64,000 nt of DNA from Glutamicibacter nicotianae. Lineage in GTDB: Bacteria > Actinomycetota > Actinomycetes > Actinomycetales > Micrococcaceae. The notes under the pieces were generated by a model. That model had not been told where the DNA came from, searched no databases, and saw nothing but the letters and a program-made list of their open reading frames with translations. The stretch covers positions 186,001 through 250,000 of the forward strand of contig NZ_BJNE01000002.1 in NCBI RefSeq assembly GCF_006539525.1, written 5' to 3'. Position 1 is the first letter of the stretch. Each line of letters begins with the position of its first letter. A program made the translations under genes and the position numbers. This document shows, in pieces, positions 51,775 through 59,952 of this stretch.

Positions 51775-52541
51775 AGCGCTTCCTGTGGTGTCTGGATACT
51801 TTTGCTGGTGGCGTAGTCTTGCGAAGCCTGGACGAAAGCCTGCATGAGCCGGATATCGTCCAAGTTTTCTTCCGGGTGGAATTGGGTTCCCAGAACCCAG
51901 CCCGGTGCCTGCGGCATTTCAACGATTTCCACTGTGCCGTCGTTGGCACGCGCGGTGACCGCTAGGCCTTCGGCTACCTCCTGCAAAGATTGGTGGTGGT
52001 AGCACGGGGCACTGGCCTGGTTGCCGAGGATCTGCTCCGCAAGCGATCCGTGCACGGTAGTGAACTCCACCATGCCGAATACACCGGGAGCTGGCTGGTA
52101 TTTGCCGGCAGAATCCGGGAGCAGATCCGGCAGATGCTGGTTCAAGGTTCCTCCCTGCTGCACATTGAGCACCTGCGCCCCGCGACAGATGGCGAACAGC
52201 GGAACGGCCCGCTCCAGCGCGGCGGCGGCCAAGGCCATGTCGTGCAGGTCCCGCTCTGGCTGTGCCGCTGTGCGCGGATGGGGTTGCTGGCCGTAATTGG
52301 CAGGATCCACATCCACACCGCCGATGACGATCAGTCCGTCCAGGACGTCCAATACAGAGGTATCGGTGGCTACCGGTGGCAGGAGCATTGGTGTGCCCCC
52401 GGCCGCGATCACCGACTTGATGTACTTGCCCGGGACAATGGCTGCGGTGCTTTCCCAGACACCCCATTTGGCTTCCTGCCAGTACGTGGTCAGCCCGATA
52501 CGTGGCCTTGGCTGCGCGGCTGGGTCCAAGGGATGGTTCAC
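51771..52541 (-). CDS. Gamma-glutamyl hydrolase, PuuD-type class I amidotransferase
   Basis: 256 residues from the GTG at 52541 (GAAGGA eight bases upstream); the longer frame would overlap the synthetase gene. Peptidase C26 features: IVIGGVDVDPANYG, the nucleophile in FAICRGAQVLNVQQGG (Cys119) and GTQFHPEE. PuuD removes the gamma-glutamyl group from gamma-Glu-GABA, releasing glutamate. In this operon it should regenerate glutamate from the oxidised gamma-glutamyl product. It lies between the synthetase and the aldehyde dehydrogenase, with both junctions tight. Confidence 0.88.
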   Translation of the reverse strand: MNHPLDPAAQPRPRIGLTTYWQEAKWGVWESTAAIVPGKYIKSVIAAGGTPMLLPPVATDTSVLDVLDGLIVIGGVDVDPANYGQQPHPRTAAQPERDLHDMALAAAALERAVPLFAICRGAQVLNVQQGGTLNQHLPDLLPDSAGKYQPAPGVFGMVEFTTVHGSLAEQILGNQASAPCYHHQSLQEVAEGLAVTARANDGTVEIVEMPQAPGWVLGTQFHPEENLDDIRLMQAFVQASQDYATSKSIQTPQEAL

Positions 52542-52560
52542 TTTTAGTTGTCCTTCATGA

Positions 52561-53952
52561 TCAGTGGCGTTCAAAACCGCGAGCAATTTCCCAGTCGGTG
52601 ACCGCCGAGTTGAACTGCTCGATTTCCACGTCCGCGTAGCGGGTGTAATGCTCCACTACTTCCTTGCCGAAGATTTCCTCGGCGACCTTCGAGTTCGCGA
52701 AGAGCTCCCGGGCCTCGGCCATGGTTTGGGGCACATGCTGGGCCCCGGAGTCGTAGGCGCTTCCGGTCACCATCTCAGGCAGTTCCAGCTTGTTCTCGAT
52801 GCCGTAGAGTCCGGCTGCCAGCATGGCGGCCATGGCCAGGTACGGGTTGGCATCCGCACCCGGCAGGCGGTTCTCCATGCGTGCGCTGTATCCCTTGCCC
52901 ACCAGCCGGACCGCGCAACTGCGGTTGTCCAGACCCCAAGCAACGGCGGTAGGCGCGAAAGATCCCTTGGCGAAACGCTTATAGGAGTTGATATTCGGGG
53001 CGTAGAACAGGGTGAACTCCCGCATGGTGGCCAAGACACCGGCGATGAAGTGGTTGTACATCTCCGTGCGTTCTCCGCGCGCTTCGTCCCAGAAGGCCAG
53101 TGAGCCATCAAGCTTGCGCAGCGACATATGGATGTGGCAGCTGGAACCTTCGCGCTGGTTGGGTTTGGCCATGAACGTGATGGATTGCCCGCGCTGCGAG
53201 GCCATGTGCTTGGCCGAGAGCTTGTAGAAGGTGTGGTTGTCGCCGGTGGTTACCACGTCGTCGTATTTGAAAGCGATCTCGTGCTGCCCGAAGTTGCACT
53301 CGCCCTTGGCCGATTCGACAATCATGCCCGATTCGTACATGGCATTGCGGATATCGCGCAGCAGCGGCTCGACGCGCATCGAACCCAGGATCGAGTAGTC
53401 GACGTTGTGCTGGTTGGCTGGGGTGAGGTTCCGGTAGCCGCGCTGCTGTGCATCTTCGTAGGAGTCGTTGAAGATCAAGAATTCCAGTTCCGTTCCTGCC
53501 ATGGCGCGCAAGCCCAGCGCAGCGGCTTTTTCTTGCTGGGCCTTTAGCAAGGAGCGCGGCGCCACTGGAACCGGGCGTCCGTCTGTGGTGGCCAAGTCGG
53601 TCTGGATCAGTGCTGTGCGTTCCAAGTAAGGGACTGGGCGGATGGTGTCGTAATCCAGCACGAACTCCATGTCTCCGTAGCCGGTGTCCCAGCTGGTCAG
53701 GGAGTACCCTTCCACGGTGTTCATTTCGGTATCCACTGCCAGCAGGTAGTTGCAGGCCTCGGTGCCGTGGTTCAGGACGGAGTCCAGGAAGAACTGGGCG
53801 TGGACGATTTTTCCCTGAAGCCGGCCTTGCATATCGGTGAAGGCGAGGATGACCGAATCGTAGGCTCCGGTGCGGATGCCCTCGGTCAGTTGTTCAACGC
53901 TCAGCATGCGTTCGTTCTTGGCGGCCTTGACGAGTTCTTGGATGTCTTGCAT
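52561..53952 (-). CDS. Glutamine synthetase-like gamma-glutamylamide synthetase
   Basis: 463 residues. GS fold features: GTELEFLIF near 153, GQHEIAFKYDD near 225, the ATP-binding NQREGSSCHIHMSL and NRSCAVRLVG. The adenylylation-site NLY loop of true glutamine synthetase is absent. Such GS-like enzymes attach glutamate to an amine: PuuA for putrescine, GlnA3 for polyamines and GlnA4 for ethanolamine in Streptomyces. The permease next door looks like an ethanolamine permease, which favours ethanolamine. First enzyme of the pathway, cytoplasmic. Confidence 0.88.
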   Translation of the reverse strand: MQDIQELVKAAKNERMLSVEQLTEGIRTGAYDSVILAFTDMQGRLQGKIVHAQFFLDSVLNHGTEACNYLLAVDTEMNTVEGYSLTSWDTGYGDMEFVLDYDTIRPVPYLERTALIQTDLATTDGRPVPVAPRSLLKAQQEKAAALGLRAMAGTELEFLIFNDSYEDAQQRGYRNLTPANQHNVDYSILGSMRVEPLLRDIRNAMYESGMIVESAKGECNFGQHEIAFKYDDVVTTGDNHTFYKLSAKHMASQRGQSITFMAKPNQREGSSCHIHMSLRKLDGSLAFWDEARGERTEMYNHFIAGVLATMREFTLFYAPNINSYKRFAKGSFAPTAVAWGLDNRSCAVRLVGKGYSARMENRLPGADANPYLAMAAMLAAGLYGIENKLELPEMVTGSAYDSGAQHVPQTMAEARELFANSKVAEEIFGKEVVEHYTRYADVEIEQFNSAVTDWEIARGFERH

Positions 53953-54003
53953 GGAGAATATTCCTTAGATTGTCGGGGATTGGTTTTGTAGCCTGGGACC
54001 GGT

Positions 54004-55440
54004 TTACTTCAGGGCATTTTCCTCGGACTCCAGAATGGCGAATTCTTCTTCGGGTGCGCTGGCGACCAGGCGGTGCCGGCTATAGAACCAGAAGTACGCG
54101 AGGGCCAGGACGAAGACTCCGGCGGTGATTCCTGCGGCGAGGATGTCGACGACGAATGTTGCGATGAGGGCAACGACGGCAAGCACCAGGGCAATGGAAG
54201 TGGTGATGATGCCGCCCGGGGTGCGATACCCGCGGGTCAGGTCGGGTTCCTTGATCCGCAGAACTATGTGGCTCAGATTCAGCAGAACGTAGGAGACGGT
54301 GGCTCCGAAGACCGCGATATTGATCAGCTGGTCGCCATTGCGGATGACTGCTGCCAGGATGAATCCGATGGTGCCTGGAACCAGCAGGGCCACCCACGGA
54401 GTATGGCGGGATCCGGTCAGCGAGAGGACCCGGGGCAAGTAGCCGGCACGGGACAAGGCGAACAGCTGCCGGGAGTAGGCATAGACAATCGAGAAGAAGC
54501 TGGCCACCAACCCTGCCAGGCCCGCGTAATTCACGAAGTTCGCAAGAGCCGAATTCTGTCCGTAGGCTTCGCGCAGCGCTTCGGGAAGAGGGGAGCCGGA
54601 GACGCTCATGGCTTCGGCGCCCGCGACGCCTGGCACCAGGATGAGCATGGCAGCACCGGAGAAGACCAGGAAGATGACTGCAGTAATGATGCCTTTGGGC
54701 ATATCACGTTTCGGGTCTTGGGATTCTTCGGCGGCCAGCGGAACGCCTTCTACGGCGAGGAAGAACCAGATGCCGAACACCAGCGCGGCGAGAGTTCCGG
54801 AAATGCCGAACGGCATGAATGCGGAGGAACCGGCCGAACCGTCTGGGACGATGTCGAAGAGGTTGCCCGGTTCAAAGTGCGGTATCAGGCCAAAGACGGT
54901 GACCAACAGCGCCACGATGGCGATAGCGGTGATGCCGAACATCAATTTGAGTGCTTCGCCAACGCCCCACATGTGGATGCCGATGAAAACAATGTAGGTG
55001 ACGAGGTAGACGGGCCACGAATTGGTCATTCCGAACAGGCCGAGGGCCTCGATGTAGCCGCCGATGAAGGTGGCGATGGCGGCAGGGGCCACGGCGTACT
55101 CAATGAGTACAGCCATACCGGTGGCGAAACCGCCCAATGGTCCCATGGCCCTGCGGGCGAATCCATAGCCTGCGCCGGCTGTGGGCAGTGTCGAGGACAT
55201 TTCTGCCAGACCGAAAACCATGCAGGTGTACATGATGCCCATAAGCACGAAGGCAATGAGCAAACCACCCCAGCCGCCAGCGGCCAAGCCGAGATTCCAA
55301 CCTGAAAAATCGCCGGAAATCACGTAGGCGATACCCAAACCGGCAAGCAGGATCCAACCTGCGGCGCCTTTCTTGAGCTGCCTATGTCGTAGATAGTCTT
55401 TGTCGACCGATGCGTAGTCGATGTGTGAATTCTTGGTCAT
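54004..55440 (-). CDS. eat: Ethanolamine permease-like APC transporter
   Basis: 478 residues with twelve membrane segments. The start WILLAGLGIAYVISGDFSGWNLG, then EMSSTLPTAGAGYGFARRAMGPLGG and GEALKLMFGITAIAIVALLV (in parts), fits the ethanolamine permease branch of the APC superfamily. It imports a cationic amine. It is the first gene of the minus-strand operon, divergent from a GntR gene, with a strong palindrome 35 bases upstream. Ethanolamine is the best guess; a related amine is possible. Confidence 0.82.
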   Translation of the reverse strand: MTKNSHIDYASVDKDYLRHRQLKKGAAGWILLAGLGIAYVISGDFSGWNLGLAAGGWGGLLIAFVLMGIMYTCMVFGLAEMSSTLPTAGAGYGFARRAMGPLGGFATGMAVLIEYAVAPAAIATFIGGYIEALGLFGMTNSWPVYLVTYIVFIGIHMWGVGEALKLMFGITAIAIVALLVTVFGLIPHFEPGNLFDIVPDGSAGSSAFMPFGISGTLAALVFGIWFFLAVEGVPLAAEESQDPKRDMPKGIITAVIFLVFSGAAMLILVPGVAGAEAMSVSGSPLPEALREAYGQNSALANFVNYAGLAGLVASFFSIVYAYSRQLFALSRAGYLPRVLSLTGSRHTPWVALLVPGTIGFILAAVIRNGDQLINIAVFGATVSYVLLNLSHIVLRIKEPDLTRGYRTPGGIITTSIALVLAVVALIATFVVDILAAGITAGVFVLALAYFWFYSRHRLVASAPEEEFAILESEENALK

Positions 55441-55475
55441 GTGAGCTTCCCCGGTCCATGAGTCCTGAATCTAAT

Positions 55476-55491
55476 GGACTGAAATCAGTCC
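55476..55491. promoter_or_regulatory. Perfect 7-2-7 palindrome before the permease gene
   Basis: GGACTGAAATCAGTCC has arms GGACTGA/TCAGTCC around AA. It lies 35 bases upstream of the permease start, over the likely promoter, and is a candidate operator for the divergent GntR protein. Confidence 0.5.
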
Positions 55492-55541
55492 TTTGCATGC
55501 GCTCAACTGTGGCAGGGGTCACGCTGGAAAGTCAATAGGTT

Positions 55542-55596
55542 AATTTGGAAATAGAGATGGCAAGCGAAAATGAAAGGTGTTTTCTTGAACCAAATT
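55542..55596. promoter_or_regulatory. Distant inverted half-sites in the divergent promoter
   Basis: AATTTGG (55542-55548) and its complement CCAAATT (55590-55596) are about 41 bases apart upstream of the GntR gene. The spacing is about four helical turns, so both could be bound on one face. This is weak evidence, from sequence alone. Confidence 0.25.
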
Positions 55597-55614
55597 GTGT
55601 GCCATTCTTAGATC

Positions 55615-56340
55615 ATGGCCGAAACTAAACCATTGGATTCCCGGGATGGGATGAGGTTCCTCGGGCAAGTGCGCCGGGGAAACGTCTTCGAGGAGACCCT
55701 CGGGCAACTGTTGCGCGCCATGAGGCTAGGCGTCTTCCCGCCCGGCGAAAAATTGCCTGCGGAGAGGGAACTTGCCGAGGCCCTGGGTGTTTCACGAGCA
55801 ACATTGCGCGACTCGTTGGCGGAATTGCAGAGCGCAGGCTACTTGCAGGTGCAGCGAGGTCGCTACGGTGGAACAGTTGTTGCGGCTCATCCGAATACGC
55901 ATGAGAACCCATTGGATGATTCGGACCGTGCACGCATTGAGGATGTGCTTGCATTCAGGTCGGTCGTGGAACCTGCCGCAGCTGAATTGGCCGCGGGGGC
56001 ATCGCTCACTGCAACCCAGCGAAATAATTTGATGCTGGCGCACGAAGCCGTCAATTCGGCCGACGCGACGAACTACCGGCCGCTGGATGCCCGGCTCCAT
56101 GTCATGATCGCCGATTTGTCAGCTTCGAGCATGCTGGCAAAAGCGGTTGCAGAGGCGCGCGACGCAACCAGTGAACTGCTGGATCGGATTCCGTTCCTGA
56201 AGCCGAATATCGCGCACTCCAGCCGCCAGCACGAGGACATCTTGAACGCCATCCTCCACGGCGATGGAGCCAGCGCGAAGAAGCTGATGCAAGAACATCT
56301 TGATGGCACTGCGACGCTGCTGCGCGGATTCCTGGATTGA
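55615..56340 (+). CDS. GntR-family (FadR/FCD) regulator of the amine operon
   Basis: 241 residues. The GntR helix-turn-helix reads LRAMRLGVFPPGEKLPAERELAEALGVSRATLRDSLAELQSAGYL (region ~30-75, cited as a region), then the wing VQRGRYGGTVV. The FCD domain has FRSVVEPAAAELA and DARLHVMIADLS and HEDILNAI. It is divergent from the ethanolamine-type operon, with two possible operators in between, so it likely represses the operon until an amine or its gamma-glutamyl derivative binds. Start at the ATG 55615. Confidence 0.88.
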   Translation: MAETKPLDSRDGMRFLGQVRRGNVFEETLGQLLRAMRLGVFPPGEKLPAERELAEALGVSRATLRDSLAELQSAGYLQVQRGRYGGTVVAAHPNTHENPLDDSDRARIEDVLAFRSVVEPAAAELAAGASLTATQRNNLMLAHEAVNSADATNYRPLDARLHVMIADLSASSMLAKAVAEARDATSELLDRIPFLKPNIAHSSRQHEDILNAILHGDGASAKKLMQEHLDGTATLLRGFLD

Positions 56341-56526
56341 TTGTCCATGTGGGTGAGGCACGTTAAGCGTAGTTACGTTCGCATCAAAACGGTCTGCTTA
56401 CTTGATCGAACAAGAGAATACAGGTTGGTTCAAGACGAAGTTTAAGATTCCGGACTCTTAGAGAATGGGATTCGCGAAGTTTTACTTGTCCTTAGTTGCC
56501 GTCCCACAGCCATTAGGTCAAGTGCT

Positions 56527-57153
56527 TTAGGCCCGGCTGCGCCAGCCTGGCAGATTCACGTTCAGAGCATCCAAGCGCCAAGGTGCGAGCAATTGCCTGC
56601 TGCGACGTTGATGCTGGTTGTGTAGCCAGACTCCCAGACGGCGCTCCTGGTCAGATTTGTATGTTCGATACCGTGGAATCCTGCCTTGTTCTTCAAAGAA
56701 CTGGCAGACTGCATTCAGCTTGTTTCGCCACGCATCATCCAGCTCCTTCTGCCATGGGTCAATCATCCAATCGTCCAAATCTTGTAGCAATGTTAACTTG
56801 GTGGATGGGAGTCTGCCATCTTTGTTCTCTCTACGCTGCACCGCGAGCCACGAATGCAGTAAACGTTCAACTGGATCTCCAGTTCGGGAAGGGAGACGAC
56901 CATGCTCGGATTGGAAAGCTACGATCTCTTTAGCTCTCCGGCGCCAAGTGGTCGAAGGGCGATTACTCCCGCGGTCAGCAAGTGCCACTTCATGTTTGGC
57001 TTGAAAGCCAGGTTCATAGTAGTCACGCTGTCGGAGGTGGTAGTGCACTGTAGCAACGCCACGGTGAACGCGGTCAGAGATTTCACGCGCAGTAAGTCCA
57101 GCTAAATACATTGCGTCCCACTCAGGGTGCCTCGACACATACCAGCTCACCAT
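56527..57153 (-). CDS. Stand-alone helicase-associated (HA) repeat protein
   Basis: 208 residues from the ATG at 57153 (a TTG at 57198 gives a longer form; neither has a clear ribosome site). After a short helix-turn-helix-like region (LTAREISDRVHRGVATVHYHL) come two HA-type repeats: W-x-x-R-A-K-E-I-V-A-F-Q-S-E-H-GRLPSRTGDP (in parts), LLHSWLAVQRRENKDGRLP, and W-x-N-KLNAVCQFFEEQGRIPRYR with LGVWLHNQHQRR. HA domains normally follow a superfamily 2 helicase; here no helicase is present. It is the first gene of the A+T-rich island. A DNA-binding role is likely (inference). Confidence 0.72.
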   Translation of the reverse strand: MVSWYVSRHPEWDAMYLAGLTAREISDRVHRGVATVHYHLRQRDYYEPGFQAKHEVALADRGSNRPSTTWRRRAKEIVAFQSEHGRLPSRTGDPVERLLHSWLAVQRRENKDGRLPSTKLTLLQDLDDWMIDPWQKELDDAWRNKLNAVCQFFEEQGRIPRYRTYKSDQERRLGVWLHNQHQRRSRQLLAPWRLDALNVNLPGWRSRA

Positions 57154-57548
57154 GACAATACAGTACAGCTGAATGGCATCTAACTGAATAGATGACAATA
57201 CCGGAACTACTTGATTTGCAGCGGCAAGACGCGATGCCGAGAACGGTCTGTGGGCAGATCATATGTTCTCCGGAATATATAGATATAAAGAATAACTTCG
57301 GTCACGCGATGCCTGGCAAGACAATGAGAACAGAATACGTTGTGGTCCTTCCAGCTAAATAGCTATATAAGGTGGGCGAGTAGTCATGTTCTCTGAAGTT
57401 AAACGCAGAATCCTAATAATTCACTCAGAATCCATAAAACTCATTAGAGAAATACTTGATTGCGGTACTCCTGATCGGGTGGGGTATTATTTTGGTATTT
57501 ACCGTCAATTTCGTTTGCCTGGGAGCTCTATTGGATTACTCAACCCTG
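57154..57548. other. A+T-rich divergent promoter region
   Basis: About 395 bases between the HA-repeat gene and the NdpA-like gene. Very A+T-rich with many TATA-like words. The stretch from 57456 encodes a hydrophobic segment in frame with the NdpA-like gene (see that entry). Confidence 0.4.
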
Positions 57549-58610
57549 ATGCTTGGTGAAGTTATGATCCATCAAGTCCGTAAGGAACGCTTAAAAGGTG
57601 AATCCGTTTTTGTCATCGAGCAGACGGACATTCCAATTGAGATGACTCCAGATGTTCGCCGGAAGCTCACGGATAGATTCATCGAAGCGCTGCTGAAACA
57701 CGCCTTTAAAGTTGTTGAAGATGCAGATATCACTGACGGCGTTATGGGTTTGGTTAGGACATACTGGGAAGGAGAATCAGACCAGCAAGTTGATTTGATC
57801 TCGATGAGCAAGACTATGTCTGAGCGGTTGAAGACAGTTCAACCGTTTAGTTCTGGGTCAGGTTTATTGGTTGTCGCGGATGCGACTGTCGATGGGAAAA
57901 AGCAACTTCTTGTCTCGAAAGTAGAACATCAGCAAGCAATGCAAGCTTCCCCGTCGACTAACGATAAAGGCCAGCGAGTTATTTCTATGGTTCAGCTCAA
58001 CGATTTGGTTTTCGGGGATCACACCAAAATCTACAAAGTCGCGCTCCTAACTATAAGTGGAGACGGTCAAGAAGAGGACGTTAGCGGCAAGCTTGCGGAT
58101 TCTCAAAACGGCCCGGACGCAGCGCAGTTTTTCTTGCGAAGCTTTCTAGGGATGAAGCTATATGATGCACCAGATGTGGTAACGAAGCGGTACATGGATG
58201 TTATGTCTGCCGCAATCAACAAGCTTGAATTGACGCCGAACGAGAAAATAGATGCCCGGACGGCTCTTACCGTAGAACTCAAGAACAATCAAAAAACTCT
58301 AGATCCTGACACGTTCATTCGTAACCATATTCCGCAACATCGGCAGACGGAAGTACGAACTTTCGCTCAGTCCAGAGGTGTTAATATGGCACCCTTCTTG
58401 AAGGACAATGCTCGAATCTCGAACCGAGTGGAGCGCTTACGAATCTCGCTGGATGACGATATTTATATCGTGGCACCCGCAGAAGCCATTGGCACGGGAC
58501 GAAAAATTAATGTCAAGCAGCAGCCTGCGTCAAATGATGGAACACAACTCGTGACTATTGAGATCGCCCCAACAAGGCTAGCGCAAGTGGATAATAATGG
58601 ACGAGGCTGA
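57549..58610 (+). CDS. NdpA/YejK-like nucleoid-associated protein
   Basis: 353 residues from the ATG at 57549; ATG 57564 (GGTGA upstream) gives 348. Recognition: LTDRFIEALLKHAFKVVED, the core SSGSGLLVVADATVDGKKQ then LLVSKVEHQQAMQ, ISMVQLNDLVFGDHTKIYKVALLT (the family's K-T-K-V-F-K-A-A-L block), and the later LDPDTFIRNHIPQ. NdpA proteins bind DNA or nucleoid. A TTG at 57456 would add a predicted membrane helix (VLLIGWGIILVFTVNFVCLG), unusual for the family; no strong ribosome site supports it. Its 3' end overlaps the RelA/SpoT-domain gene by 14 bases, so they are coupled. Confidence 0.68.
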   Translation: MLGEVMIHQVRKERLKGESVFVIEQTDIPIEMTPDVRRKLTDRFIEALLKHAFKVVEDADITDGVMGLVRTYWEGESDQQVDLISMSKTMSERLKTVQPFSSGSGLLVVADATVDGKKQLLVSKVEHQQAMQASPSTNDKGQRVISMVQLNDLVFGDHTKIYKVALLTISGDGQEEDVSGKLADSQNGPDAAQFFLRSFLGMKLYDAPDVVTKRYMDVMSAAINKLELTPNEKIDARTALTVELKNNQKTLDPDTFIRNHIPQHRQTEVRTFAQSRGVNMAPFLKDNARISNRVERLRISLDDDIYIVAPAEAIGTGRKINVKQQPASNDGTQLVTIEIAPTRLAQVDNNGRG

Positions 58611-59604
58611 TCGAGTATGGACGCCCGAAAGCACACACGACAAGTTCGTGGAGTTTGAGGCTACCTACAAAAGGGCACTATTACGGTATGAAAAGATTAT
58701 TTGCCGGAGCCTCGAAAATTCTGAAATCAACACGACCCTGGTCAAGCTGCGGTGTAAGACGCAAATGGGCGTTTATACTAAGCAACTCGATAAAGAATAC
58801 GAGGACCCCTGGACACAATGTGCTGATCTTATTGGCGCTCGAATCGTGGTCCCACTCGCCAGTGATAAGGCTCGGGTCACAGCGGCGCTGGAGAAGTGTA
58901 ACGATATTAAGGTACTTCAAATTGAAGACAAGGAACTTCACCGGGATCCCAAACATCTAAAATATGGTGGATTGCATATCCAGATTGAATGTAGGGATTT
59001 TCTGGGGCCTACAGATCAGCCGATTCAGTGCGAAGTTCAAGTCCGCACAGTAGCAGAACATACATGGGCTGAGACGGAACATGAATTTGTCTATAAGGGA
59101 CCCAAAGGACTTCCACATAGTGTCCAAAGAACTTTTGCTAGACTACTCGCTCTAGTAGAGCTCGTAGACGATGAATTGGTTCGGGGTGTGGATGACGTGA
59201 AAAACTCAGACATGTACGCGGACCATTTGCTTGTTCAGTTCGTGCGTAGTACCGCCCAGCAATTCAATATAAGGTCGTCCAGCGAATCAATGACGATTGG
59301 TTTCCTTCACGACCTACTTGAGATATTGGGCATGAATGCGAGAGCCCTTCTAACTTTAACTGATAAGTACGTTGAAGCTGATCCAGATACGATACACCGA
59401 ATAGTCAGCACTAAAGGCGCAACATCGCAGGGCTTCCAAGTGAACTCTGATTACATTGCCGCGCAGCCTGAGCTCCTCCCTGCAATGGCTCTGTTGTCCG
59501 AGAATCCGCATGATCTTCGCACACAAATTGAAGGTACACATCTATATGAACCATTCAGGCAATTGGCAGTATGGACTAACTCCCGGGGATTCCTGAGCGA
59601 TTGA
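58597..59604 (+). CDS. RelA/SpoT synthetase-domain protein
   Basis: 335 residues. The (p)ppGpp synthetase-like domain covers ~45-175: KLRCKT, CADLIGARIVVPL (77-86), LKYGGLHIQ (121-129) and CEVQVRTVAEHTWAETEHEFVYKG (145-168). These match the DxxGxRIV, GYxSLH-like and EIQIRT motifs of RelA/SpoT synthetases; the Glu-Val-Gln of the active site is retained. There is no HD hydrolase domain and no TGS/ACT. The C-terminal ~160 residues are helical and unassigned. Such short synthetases can make (p)ppGpp or modify tRNA/ATP in anti-phage toxins. Overlaps the NdpA-like gene by 14 bases. Confidence 0.85.
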   Translation: MDEADRVWTPESTHDKFVEFEATYKRALLRYEKIICRSLENSEINTTLVKLRCKTQMGVYTKQLDKEYEDPWTQCADLIGARIVVPLASDKARVTAALEKCNDIKVLQIEDKELHRDPKHLKYGGLHIQIECRDFLGPTDQPIQCEVQVRTVAEHTWAETEHEFVYKGPKGLPHSVQRTFARLLALVELVDDELVRGVDDVKNSDMYADHLLVQFVRSTAQQFNIRSSSESMTIGFLHDLLEILGMNARALLTLTDKYVEADPDTIHRIVSTKGATSQGFQVNSDYIAAQPELLPAMALLSENPHDLRTQIEGTHLYEPFRQLAVWTNSRGFLSD

Positions 59605-59952
59605 CATTTCGCAGTGGCTTTTGGTTTTTGGAGCGACAGGGGTGGTCCCCAGGCCTGCAATAGCCGCAATGCCAGTCTACTGAAGCGCTTGACGACCACA
59701 ACCGCGCATTCTTGCGGCGTGACTGCAACGCCCGAACCGAATACTTACCAAGTTGGATAGCTAAGTTGGCCAGGCTATCGTAGGGTACTACCGCTGCATA
59801 GAATTCGGTAGTAAGAAGTCGTGATCAGTAGGTAACACATCAATTTCCACAGCTCGAGCTGATTGTCTTTAATTGTCAGTGCAACGTGGCATGGTAGTAA
59901 TTACGCAGCAAGTGGCCGCGGGAACAGCCTTCAAAATGAGATGATAGATAAC
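59605..59952. other. Intergenic region before the methyltransferase gene
   Basis: About 350 bases. It contains the methyltransferase promoter; a long in-frame extension to 59863 is not ribosome-supported. No RNA or strong palindrome seen. Confidence 0.35.

Noticed and set aside
54073-55305. Plus-strand open frame of 410 residues opposite the permease gene
   Set aside because: Asp/Gly/Glu-rich shadow; the minus strand encodes a 12-helix permease.
57456-57548. N-terminal membrane helix on the NdpA-like protein
   Set aside because: Reading from the TTG at 57456 gives a hydrophobic helix, but T-rich DNA easily encodes such a stretch and the ribosome site is poor; kept as an alternative, not as the main call.
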